From assembly GCA_027575805.1 (NCBI GenBank), contig JANBPU010000004.1, positions 186,001-250,000 of the forward strand: a stretch of 64,000 nucleotides of DNA, given 5' to 3'. Shown piece after piece: positions 12,039 through 23,915 of the stretch. The DNA is from Mycoemilia scoparia (Eukaryota; Kickxellomycota; Kickxellomycetes; Kickxellales; Kickxellaceae). The translations under genes and the position numbers were made by a program. The notes beneath the pieces were generated by a model, which did no database searches, was not told where the DNA came from, and was given only the letters and a program-made list of their open reading frames with translations. Numbering within the stretch: position 1 is the first letter of the stretch; every line of letters starts with the position of its first letter.

Positions 12039-12126
12039 AGTTATTATTTTTGAAGGGCTATAGAGTCACTCATTTGGCTGGGATTTCCCCTATGACCATT
12101 CTCACTTCAAAAATTATGATCCATAT
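12039..12126. mobile_element. MITE-like element A, copy 3 (short)
   Basis: The left end has TTATTATTTTTGAAGGG and the right end CACTTCAAAAATTATGATCC, which are inverted repeats of one another and match the other copies. At about 88 bp it lacks part of the usual interior but keeps the CCCCTATGA-like core. Confidence 0.65.
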
Positions 12127-12348
12127 AGCTCAGATACGTTATTATTATTGTTGGAAATATTGGTGTTAATTGTATCCAATGATGTTCTTGGAAAGATAAG
12201 CTACTATAATAAATGCATGTAAAACGAGAATATTTCATAATTCGTCAGAGATTATTTAAAGCATCAATAAAACACAATATAGGAAACTATAGTGGCAATC
12301 TTTCTTGCTGCTTAAGATGCTATTGTGCAACAAATCTTGAATGCTAGA

Positions 12349-14567
12349 CTATTTATCCATATTGCTAGGATCGCTGGTGCTACCACCACTTGGTTCTTGT
12401 GAAGGCGATTTTGATTTTCTAAGCTCTTCATTCATTTTCTTGCGCTCACGAATGCGTTGTCTTATGAGCTTTAGTTTAGCAACAGCCTTGATCTGATGGT
12501 AATAAATAATGCATTCGATAAGCTAATCGTTATTGCGTATTATATTTATAAAACAATCCAATAAATCGAATGTACTTACAACAGGCATAATATCGTAAAT
12601 CGTGTTTACAGCATTATCTATGTCCGACTCTGTCACTTCGGTGACGATGTTCAAACAATTCTCTTCTGTGGTTGGCAATTTAAGCTTACCACCATCGGTG
12701 ACCCATTCATGTTGCTGGCAAGTATTATGATTTTCAATTTTAGAATCCAATTTGAAATACAATTTCAATAAACAAGTCAACGTGGTATCAATATCTGCAG
12801 CTTACCCTGATTTCGTCGATAGTTATGCGATCACAGGGATCCGGACATAGCATTTTGGTCAAAAGATCCTTGAGAGCCGGGTCATTGATTCTATCCAAGG
12901 TCAGCCTGTTTTGAGGAGGAGAAGATAGAAAGCATAACAGATAGGTAAATTGTCAAAAACTCAAAGCAGATTTAGATCTTGTAGAAATGTTGGTGTTGCT
13001 TACTTGTTGTTGCATACGCAATTTACTATTTCGATCGGTGTCAATGCATCGTATGGAAGATTGTCGGTCATGAAGCAATATAAAGAGATCCCAAGCGCCC
13101 AAATGTCTGCGGCTGGAAGCTGGTTTGCTTGAGCTGTGCCCTTCAATAGCTCCTAAATGGTAGAATTCCAATAAAAAGATAAATACGCGGCTAGTAATAA
13201 CAATAGCAGTATATTAATCGATTTGGTAATAAGCCATATTAAACATGTGCCAATGCATTACTACTTACTGGGGCCATGAATGCCTCGGTTCCAGCAATTT
13301 TTATTGACGATGTTTCGTCTTCGTCTTCGTCATCATCGCTATTCTCATCAATAAACATAAACGCTTCGCCAAAATCTGATAGCTTTAGAACCCCTTCGTT
13401 GGTTAGGAGCATGTTATCAGGCTTGATATCTATAGTCCATGTAATTATAAATATGAGGTGTTGTTTCTAGAATAAGACCTAATACGTTCCTGGTCGTGTG
13501 ATGTATATACAGTACGGACACCCTCGCAATACCAAAACAGTCAAAATAGTTATATACACTTGCCTCTGTGAGCGATCCCACTCTGATGAACTATTTTAAT
13601 TTAATCGATATTTAGCGAGTAAAAATGTTAGTTGGGTTTTACCAAACTATGTATAGTATATAGAAATTATATAGATAATATGTAGCAAATATCAGCTTAC
13701 TATATTCCAATCCCAGCAATGAATGGGTAAAGTAGTGCCGTGCATCGGCTTCCGAAAGTGGCTTGGAACCATCTAAATTAAGCTTCATCACTGGCCCCTT
13801 TTCACAAAGCTCTATGACTATATATATATATGGACAACATCAATGCACAGGGTTGTTAAATTGGCTAATTGGGTATAGGTTCTAAGCAAGGCTAATATGC
13901 AAACATTAGGGGGGGGACTGTAAAATAAGGCCTACCCATATAAATCATGTCTTGTTCGGTATCGTTGAGAACCTCATATATCCTAACAACATGGTCGTGG
14001 TCAAGTTTCTTGGTGATCGCAAGTTCTTCACGAATAAGGTAAAATGGGTCTGCCTGTTCTTTTCGAAAGGAAGAGTTGCGTCTCATAAACCCGCAGTAGC
14101 GGCCCCTCATCCCTAGCCCTCCCCTGCCCCGAGCCGATGCTGCACCAGCATTCCTGTTCTTGGAACGGAGTTTGCTCTTTATAATCGCTTTCATCGCCTA
14201 TACCAAAAGCGACAAACTATAGTCACTAGTGTTCCAATACAAAACTGTCTGATGCGTGCCCATTTTCTGGCTACTACTCCCTTTACCCTCATTGCTTCCT
14301 CCTTCATCTCTTCAAGACACTGCCCAGAGATAGTTTGTGTGTTTGGGATCCATATAAAATACTGCAACACACACACATATATATATATATACTTACATAT
14401 TTTTTCCCATCCGTGGTGTCTTTGGTCAAGTAGACTGTGCCAAAGCTTCCAGCTCCAAGCTCCTTCAAAATTTCATACTGGTTTATTCTCATTTTTCCAT
14501 CATCGTCTTCGCTCCACTCTGCAGCCACAGTATATTTTACCGAGTCTGGATTCTTGACCTTATACAT
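12349..14567 (-). CDS. CaMKK/Ssp1-like serine/threonine kinase (upstream kinase of AMPK/Snf1)
   Basis: Nine exons (14567-14397, 14197-13936, 13817-13701, 13590-13564, 13429-13269, 13152-13004, 12905-12806, 12714-12580, 12492-12349) encode 421 residues. Kinase motifs in order: GAGSFGTVYL (P-loop), YAMKAII (catalytic Lys), an Arg/Gly-rich insert after the Lys like the RP insert of mammalian CaMKK, KKLDHDHVVRIYEVL, ELCEKGPVMKL, AHRDIKPDN, DFGEAF, GTEAFMAP and DIWALGISLYC. The closing HEWVTDGG...TEVTESDI block also matches CaMKK. It probably phosphorylates the AMPK/Snf1 activation loop, as Ssp1, Sak1 and CaMKK do. Oddities: an acidic insert (DDDEDEDE) in the activation segment, a 27-nt exon 4, and a GC-AG intron after exon 4. 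A mini-exon start at 14645-14637 (ATG TCA GTG) spliced to 14570 is an alternative. A TATA-like TATAAATAG only 6 bp before it argues for 14567. Confidence 0.85.
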
Positions 14568-15012
14568 GGCCTTGAGTATTATATTATAATATTATATCAG
14601 GATAAAGGTGCAATTGAAGTAAAGTAGTAGTTATACCACTGACATTTTGCCTATTTATATTTTTTCGCATCAAGTAGCTGTAGTCAAGCAGATTTGCTAA
14701 TCAATTATGGCTTTACCCAAAAAAACCACCTTTTACATCATTTTTACCCATGACTCAAACTGTCATAATACTGCACCTAGCTTGTCATGCACATTCCACA
14801 CCAAAGGGCATCTGCAATCCCAATAGTGGCAATATTGAAACAATTTATCATAACTCTCTACCAACAACTTTGTCATTTCATTAGTGGATTGGATAATGGT
14901 ATATGCAAATCTAGAAAAAACAAAACATTAAATGAGCCGAGCAAAAACAGAATTTAGCAAATACAATATCTGCATCATCATCATCACAGACTCAGCACCC
15001 TATTAAAAATGT
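14568..15012. other. intergenic region, kinase promoter and nucleotidase 3' flank
   Basis: AT-rich, with TATAAATAG on the minus strand at 14651-14659 that may serve the kinase gene. No other feature was seen. Confidence 0.5.
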
Positions 15013-16524
15013 CTAAGAGCTGACCTGGGCCTTGACGGCCTCAATGACCTTATCGTAGATGGAAGCATTAGCAGCAACCACTCCAACATTCTTTTCTAGA
15101 CGGCGGCCTTGAGAAAAGTCCAATTCATCTCCATTGGTATCAGAAACTCTACCGCCTGCCTCAGCAACCAGAATCGAGCCGGCAGCGTGATCCTATGACA
15201 TCAGACGATAATAGAGCACAAGGTGAGTATTTAACAAGAAAAATAAGATGGCCGCATGGTTAGAATTCATGATCCAAAGACTGCGATGATCTTTGCGATG
15301 GATTGTATACGATTCTACCACTTACCCAAATCTTTTCGACATATGTTGCAGATACACGTAGACGGAGGTATATATCAGCATCGCCATTGGCAATGCAACC
15401 ATACTTGCATTGGCTGTCCATTCTGACAGGTGGCAATGTGATTCCAAGCTTATTTGCAATAGTAGCGCTATCGGACTGAGAAGTGTGGCCACTCTCGACA
15501 GATTCGCAGAACTTGGTCTTGGTGAGGTCAGTGATGCTTGATGCCTTTATAGGAGTTTCGTCTTCGTCGCTACCACCAAGCGGTCTTCGGAATGCGCCAC
15601 GACCCTTCACAGCGACAAATATAGACCCGCGTCCAGTGTTGTGCTCGTTGTTGATGTCGTGGGGCAAGTTGGGGCATCCGAGGACACCAAGCTTAACCTT
15701 TCCATCCTCAATCAGGGCAAGACAAACAGCATATTGCTCTCCACGCAAGAACCCTTTGGTTCCGTCAATGGGGTCTAGAGTCCAGAAGCGACCCGACTTT
15801 CCGCCCTCATACTGGCCACGATCAATTGCTTTGAGGATCTATCAATTAAACATGTGCATGAGTATATATGTATATATATATATATTTGCTTGTGCTTTTG
15901 GTAATATGTTAAGACGGCATCATCACATTTTGTATGATCTTGTAAAATAATGTGGGCGCTCTGTATGCTGTATTACCTGGTCTTCTGAAAGTGATGGAGA
16001 TATCACTAAGTTTGTCAGCTCGACAACCTTGCTTCTGAGCTTTTCTCCCGATTCGCCTTGAAGATCCTTTGAGTCCTCTTCACCGACAATTGGGTCATTG
16101 GGGAAGTGTTTTTCTAGGATACTGTTAACGATGGCTTGAGCGCTAAAGTCGGCAACTATTTATAGTAGACACATGTTGTAGCGTTAAGTTGTTGGTACTG
16201 CAAGGAAACTGATGGTCTGTGCTCAGAAATACATGTCAATGGGAGATGGGGGGAGGGCTTTGTATATATGAAAGAAATGGACAGATAACCCAACATACAT
16301 GTAACTGGTGACTTATCGCCTTTGGTAAGCGTTTCGCCTTCAACAAGTTGCTTGAATACTAGCTTGCATACTTTGGAGGCTTGCTCAACAGCCTCGATGG
16401 CTACTTTACGTTCTCTTGACAGATACCCTATGTTTTAATATTGAGTTGTTACCAAAGATATAACGGCAAGCTAATGCCTAGGATTTAGATATAAGTGAGT
16501 ACTGAATAGGGACCTACCAGACAT
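15013..16524 (-). CDS. MET22: 3'(2'),5'-bisphosphate nucleotidase (Hal2/Met22 family)
   Basis: Exons 16524-16518, 16427-16299, 16155-15977, 15838-15326 and 15192-15013 give 335 residues, close to yeast Met22 (about 357). It removes the 3' phosphate of PAP made during sulfate assimilation, and PAPS is a further substrate. It needs Mg2+ and is the classic lithium- and sodium-sensitive target. Motifs of the Li+-sensitive phosphatase superfamily are all present: SPVTFADFSAQ, IVGEEDS, LDPIDGTKGFLRGEQYAV and WDHAAGSILVAEAGG. The start is a seven-base first exon (ATG TCT G) followed by GTAGGT, chosen because it joins in phase to GYLSRER, the normal N-terminus. One substitution is F for the more usual V in the SPVTxAD motif. 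Confidence in family is high. Confidence 0.9.
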
Positions 16525-17877
<1,353 letters not shown>

Positions 17878-18660
17878 GCTGTTTCGCTTTTTGGCAAATG
17901 TATCAGTCAACTTTTGGTCATTTACCCATTTTAATAAAGCGTTCTTCGCTCTATAAAAATTCACATATCGCGTATATTATATACATACATGCTTGATATA
18001 TGAGAGTTTTAACATGGTACCAAGTCCACCAGGCAATGTTCTCTAGTCTATTTGTGTTAAACGTCATTGATGTTGGGTTTCTTGAGAGAGATATAACAGA
18101 AACACTAATCTTGTATAAATATTTATTCATAATGGCGATGTGTTGGAGAAAAATGGTAAAGACTCTCTTGAATGCATTCTTGTGAAGTCTAGAATATACC
18201 TTTGCATTATATAAATACATTTATTGTCATAGCCATTGATTTTGCTAAAGGAGATCTATGTGTAGCATCTTTTTTGAATTTCCAAGTGTTGGTCTGTTGC
18301 ATTTTTAGCCAATTTTCAAGCTGTTAGACTATGTTTAACATTCCATTACAGCAAGGACAGTTGCATTTAAATTTCTGGGATGCGAGAGTCAAGTCCTATG
18401 TGCCACTCCAATCCCTAGCCAAACCATACTATTTTAGGCAGTAGATCAGTGTACTTGTTTGAATACCTAGATTAAATCGGTTTCATTTGTGATTAATCCT
18501 CGAGCTGTAATGAGGACAAGTCACTGAGCTGTAACTGGTCTATAAAGTATGTTGAATTGGTTTATGATGGGTTATTGTCACGACATTTCTGCTTGACAAC
18601 ACTTGCATCTTTTTACTTTATTTGACCTCTTTACGTTGTTGTACTTGGACTGTGTTAGAA
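17878..18660. other. intergenic region between RPL40 and RET2
   Basis: RPL40 3' flank with an AATAAA at 17933-17938, then AT-rich sequence without features that I can support. Confidence 0.5.
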
Positions 18661-20983
18661 ATGGTAAGGAAATATGACTCAAGATTGCGCAAATAGCAAA
18701 TTCGTATTCATCACGATTTCAACCCCCCAAGACTCGTGTTTCATTTGAATTAGGTTGTCTTGGCTTCATCTATTTGCACAAAGAGTGGTAAACGTAGGTA
18801 GAACTTGTACATCGCAATGAGTATTTGGGAAACAAAGTCAACTGCTGTATAAGCTATTGGGTGTTAAATATCGAGCGTTTTTTATATTTTACGATTGTAG
18901 CTTTGGTTTCTCGCCAATTCGTAGAGATGCCCAGAACTCGTATCGAGGGCTTCTTGGCGTCCTTTCCTAGATTAATGACAGCTGGTCAACAACACACCAC
19001 TGTTGAGACGGACGCTATTCGATATGTTTATCAGCCATTGGGCGAGGATATGTATACAGTGTTGATAACTAATAGACACAGTAATATCGTACAGGATATT
19101 GATACTCTTCATCTGGTGGCCAGAGCGATCAATGACATCTGCGACATTCTGGATCAGGACGATGTTCTTAACAATGCTTTCGAACTTTTGTCAGCATTTG
19201 ACGAAATCATATCTTTGGGTTACAGAGAGAACATTGATATTCAGAAGCTTCGTACTATTATGGAAATGGAAAGCCACGAAGAGAAGATCCAGGAAATTAT
19301 CCAAAAGGTATGTTGGATTGGCGTTGGTTATAATTTCTTTACATTGTATCTGATATTATTATAGGCAAAAGAGATTTGCTGATTATTGATGACAAAAACA
19401 TCTGTAGAATAAAGAAAGAGAAGCTAAGCAAGAGCTCAAAAGAAAGGCCAAGTTGTTTGACGAGCAAAGAAAAGAGGCACTCAAGCGTGGAATTTCTGGG
19501 CAGTCTTTTGGTGGCGGTATATCATCTGGAATGGGTGGAATGTCTTCCAGTCTAAGCTCTGGATACGAATCTGTACCAACCAGGGATCCAATGCCAACAT
19601 CCTACTCTAGCTATTCCGCAAGGTATGGTGACTAACCTTTCAATTTATATATTTTGCATTATGGCAACGCTAATTTTCGTTATTTTCTTGCAATAGTAGT
19701 GCTGCCAAATCTAAGCCCGATTCTACTTCCAAAGCTCGCGGCATGAAGCTTGGTCAAAAGCCTAAAGCACCAGCTATGTTTGAACACACACCAGATCCCA
19801 CCGATGCTCTAGAAGAAATGACAAATGATCTAAGCTTGGCCGATGAGGTTGAAGAAACAGCTGTTCCAACAGTAGTCACCAAAGAGTAAGTATAATACAG
19901 CAGCAATCGCCAGTCTATTTGTGCATGCATTTTTATTTACACTGCTGTTGTTGCTTTTGATCTTAATAGTGTCCACATTTCAATCGAGGAGAGTGTTACT
20001 GCTACCATTAACAGAGATGGGGGGCTTGAGGAACTTGAGGTTAAGGGCGACCTATTCTTGACAATCAAGAACGAAGAAAATAACAAGTCACAGGTCAAGG
20101 TTGCACTTCCTGACAATATAAAGCCTCAATTCAAAGTAAGCATTTTATTTTATAAATCCTTTTTTACAAGGGCCGTATCTATATATGCATATTAACCCAT
20201 TATCTGGTTGGATTTTTTTATAACTCAATCGTGTAGACACATCCTAATATCGACAAAAAGTTGTTTACCCAGAATAACTTGCTTACCCTTAAAGAAAGAG
20301 CCCGCCCATTACCACTTGGCCAACCTGCTGGTATTCTAAAGTGGAGATTTGTCTCTCAGGATGAAGAAGATATACCTCTTTCCAGTGAGTATACGACCTA
20401 TTTATTTAGCTACAGTGACTAATTATATATATCTTTTAACAAAGAACTCACTCAATATTCAAATTTCCATTTTTATAGTCAATTGCTGGCCAGAGCCATC
20501 CGCAACACCAGGTCGTTATACTGTAAACATTGAATACGAAAAGACCGAAAAGACTGCATCTCATCTCGAACTGAAAAACGTTATCATTGCTATTCCTATC
20601 CCGTAAGTCGAATTTCCTACTATATATAATGGGTTGAATTCATATCTTCAAGGTGAAAAAGATTAATAATATTTTTATCTTGCTCATATAGACGAGGTGG
20701 TCATCCGGAGGTCGAGGACATTGCAAAAGGCTCTTATGAGGTTAAGCCTGGAGCTATTCACTGGAAGATCCCTGTTATAGATGATGGCGATTCCACAGGA
20801 AGCATGGAGTTCAGCATACAAGCAGGTAGTGACGATACCTTCTTCCCCATTAATGTATCCTTTGAAAGTGACAAGCCGCTGTGCAATGTGCAGATCGAGA
20901 AGGTTAGCTTTACTGGGGGAGATGATGATGTTGACTACTCACAGTTTGTACAAATGAAGACAGATGAATATCGAGTAGTTTAG
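18661..20983 (+). CDS. RET2: coatomer subunit delta (delta-COP)
   Basis: Nine exons (18661-18663, 18754-18787, 18901-19307, 19408-19622, 19697-19885, 19970-20135, 20237-20384, 20479-20602, 20692-20983) encode 525 residues, between human ARCN1 (511) and yeast Ret2 (546). Delta-COP is part of the F-subcomplex of COPI, which coats Golgi-to-ER vesicles. The N-terminal longin-like domain is clear (VVLASSICTKSALVSRQFVE, then TAGQQHTTVETD). A Lys/Glu-rich linker and a Gly/Ser-rich stretch follow, and a C-terminal mu-homology domain starts near residue 280 (VHISIEESVTATINRDGG, then WRFVSQDEEDIPLSINCWPE). The start codon forms a three-base first exon (ATG, then GTAAGG). It is inferred because family members begin MVVLA and the next exon starts exactly with GTT GTC TTG. 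Confidence 0.95.
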
Positions 20984-21254
20984 GATGATCAGATTAAATT
21001 TTCTTTAGGCATTCTACTTTTAAATTGACATATATTATATATATCTAACTCTAAAAAGGGGTTAAATTCCATTAAATATTTTTACGAATTGGTATTAATT
21101 TCAAGCATAAAACAGGGGCGCTATTTGAATCCTAAATAAAGATGCTTGCCCATAAGCCAGAATTGCTTGATTTAAGAGTTATAATTTGCTGCTGTAAATA
21201 GAATCTTGGTCTTGTTTATAACTTTGGGGTCTGGGTCAAGAGCTGTCTGTCAAA

Positions 21255-23617
21255 ATGGAAATCGATATACCATCATCGATGCTAAAGGGTAAGCTACTAT
21301 AATACGACTAGTTTGACATTTAAAAATGACCAAGAAAGATATATAAGCAAGGAAACTAACTAAAAACCCCATTTTTGACAAAGTATTTTCTCGATCTCTC
21401 CAGTGCTTAGGAAGGATTGCGGATGAAGTCCAGTTCAGTGTAGAGAGCGACAAGGTAGGAAATAAAAGCTTATTTACAACAACGATGGTGTAATTTTGTT
21501 TTATATGATCGAAAGCTAATGAAGGGGTTTGACCAAAATGTTAGTTAAGTCTAATCGGAGTCAATTCGGCCAGATCAGCGTTTTTGAATATCAAATTCCC
21601 AGAATTCTTTTTCGAAAACTACAAAGTTGGTAGTAATGAAAACGATCCAGCGGGAGGGGCAATTAGGTTTAAGGTTTTGACCAAACCACTGGTGAATATA
21701 TTCAAGTTTCGAGGAAAGAGCACGGGTCATCGTATTGAAAAGTTTCTGATACGATTAGAAAATGCTGTATATGATGGAGCACAGGCCGCATTGACGACTC
21801 AGTACAATGCAGAAAATGCTGCAGAGTGCAGGCTGGTAGTTGAGATCATCCAGCAGGGTGGAATGAGCACTATCCATAGACTCTTTTACTCAGACTGTGA
21901 AGTCATTCAGAGCCCTTACAACAAAGAGGCGTGTCGTAACATGTGGGTTGCCAGCCCAAACACCATAGGAAGTTGGGTAACGCATTTTCAGCGGGGGCTA
22001 GAAGAGGTATCCATGATGATGAACAGCAGGGTGGTTCGTATCAGTAGTTGGTCAGACATTGATGCAATTGCAATGTCTAGAGGTAAAGGCCATCCAGACC
22101 GGCATGGAGTAAGGCCGGGCGAGCCAGGCCGTGGGATTCATACTGAGATCAATTTAGATCCAGGAGAGTTTGAAGTTTATGACCTCGCTTTAGCAGAGGG
22201 TGAGAATTCAGAGCTTACCCAGGACGTCAGCATAGAATTGATATTCTCACTAAAAGAGTTCAAGGCACTTTTATTGTATGCAGATGCAATATCTGCTCCA
22301 GTTGAAGCATATTTCGATGAGGATGGAGCTCCGATTCTTTTTTGTGTTAGTACGATGAATGAAGAGGAATCAAAGACCCAAAATACAATCTCTATAGACG
22401 CACAGTTAGTATTGGCAACAATATCAAATGCCGAGACCCAAATGACTGGGAGCGCATCAAGACATGGAACTCATCAGTCTAACACAGGGTCTGGTCAAAG
22501 AAGCGCAGTACAAAGAAACGTTTCATCAGTTCCTCCAGTCCCCTCACCACTTGGAAATATACACACTCCAAATGCGGAAATAGCGCTAAACAGAGCTTTC
22601 CAAGCCTCTAATCCATCTGTAGTTGGTAACAACTTGGCAGGTACTAACAGGAATCAGCTTAGCCGAAATATTTCTCAACAGAGCGTGTGTTCAGGACCAG
22701 GAGGAGCAGATACAAGCACTGGGCGCCCTTCCCAGCCACCATCATTAATGTCGCCAACAAGTAATAGCAGATGGAGTGAGCATGGGTTGTTGTCAGCCCA
22801 AAGATCAGACTCACTTTTGAATTCGACCTTGTCTCCCGGACCGAAAACAATAGGTAAAAGGCAGGGGCATGCAAATGTGATGCTTTCGCCTTCGGAAGAA
22901 GGTAGCAGAAATGTGGGCAGCCGAGGTCACCACCAGCGTTATCCACCTTCATATGCCCCAGAGATGCTCAGCATCCCACAAAGCTCAGGTAGTAATCAAG
23001 ATCGAGGGGCAAGTTTTCAAACACCAGTTATTAATCGTGCTTCAAGAGGGTATGTTAGTAATATGGCCCCAATTGCACCTGGAAGTGTTGATAGCAGTGA
23101 CCCAGCCAGCTCGATGAACCAAACTCCAATAGCACCTGCTGGTCGTACATTCAGACTGCAAGAGATGCCTAGGGCCATTGCGCCGCCAGGTTTGTTTGAC
23201 CAGGATGTAGATTCGAATGAACAGACACCAAAGGGCCGAAAATCATCCCAGAAAACAACCCAGAGCGAAGACGATGATGCACTCGAAGCCAGCGTTGGTG
23301 GCAGCATTAGAAGACAAATTAAGCTGTCATTCTTCAGAAACACCAAAGAAACGCAGGAAACAGTAAATATTGACCAGGCGATCTCTGAGAGGATAAAGAC
23401 CCAAGGACAGATCTTGATATCTGGTGACTCTTCATCCAACGACTCTTCAGACAGTGACGACCGCTTTGGTTATGGTGACGATGATGGTGAGCTTGATGGA
23501 ACACCCCCGCCATCTAAAAAGGTAATGTAATGATCCTGTCTTTATTATACTATTTCAATTGCTCTTGATTCTAAATTCGTTGGATTATACGAAATTTAGG
23601 CACGGTCACTGTTTTAA
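21255..23617 (+). CDS. RAD9: RAD9 checkpoint clamp subunit (9-1-1 complex)
   Basis: Exons 21255-21288, 21384-21454, 21545-23521 and 23600-23617 give 699 residues. Rad9 forms the PCNA-like 9-1-1 ring with Rad1 and Hus1, loaded at damaged DNA to activate ATR/Mec1 signalling. The N-terminal clamp domain shows SLQCLGRIADEVQFSV, VNSARSAFLNIKFPEFFF and a second half with EFEVYDLA and LIFSLKEFKALLLYADA. A low-complexity Ser/Pro/Gln tail of about 380 residues follows and is much longer than in human RAD9A (391 residues in total). It carries acidic Ser clusters (SEDDDALEAS, SSNDSSDSDD) that look like kinase sites. The last six codons form a tiny exon, ARSLF, joined after TPPPSKK. This matches the conserved PPPKKFRSLFF motif of RAD9 tails, so I prefer it to reading through to VM-stop. 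Confidence 0.88.
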
Positions 23618-23689
23618 ATGCCCTCTAAAAAGGGCTTGACTTGTCATTGTTGAGATGGTAGTTATAGACACAAGCCGAGTTTTTACATA

Positions 23690-23805
23690 TTTGACAGAGT
23701 CTCTTCTAAAAGTGTACCAGAATAATCTCTCCAATGCCATCCTAAAATATATGGCTAATGAACCAAATTCCTTAGAGGCAAAAATGTGCCATTTAGTTCA
23801 GTCTT
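23690..23805 (+). repeat. dispersed repeat B-like, copy 3 (diverged)
   Basis: Shares GTACCAGAATAATCTC and CCTAAAATATATGGC with the segment at 48524-48630. It more weakly resembles the 160-bp repeat at 405-566 and 2323-2481 (CTTCTAAAA, then ACCAG). It lies between the ends of RAD9 and FAB1 and has no coding potential. Confidence 0.5.
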
Positions 23806-23915
23806 GATGCAGAGCCTGTCATATTGAATGTATTGTAATAAAAAACTATTATTATTATGAATACCAAATTCAAAATATTACTTAAGCAGGAATATGATGA
23901 TTGCAAATATGCATA

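Larger units (their letters stand above)
11694..12348. other. intergenic region between PDE and the CaMKK-like kinase
   Basis: Contains the convergent 3' ends of the two genes, a CATA tetranucleotide tract (about 11900-11933) and a MITE-like element at 12039-12126. No coding sequence is seen. Confidence 0.6.

Noticed and set aside
14637..14645. Mini first exon ATG TCA GTG for the CaMKK-like kinase
   Set aside because: Splicing to 14570 is possible, but a TATA-like box ends only 6 bp before it, so transcripts would probably start downstream; recorded as an alternative only.
15013..16524. Inositol monophosphatase instead of Met22/Hal2
   Set aside because: Length, the VGEED and DPIDGTKGFLRGEQYAV motifs and the N-terminal SRERK start fit the Hal2 branch.
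23620..23635. Small inverted repeat GCCCT-CTAAAA-AGGGC after the RAD9 stop, like a terminator hairpin
   Set aside because: Only a 5-bp stem, no T-run; hairpin terminators are not expected in a fungal nuclear gene, and it may be a relic of repeat B.
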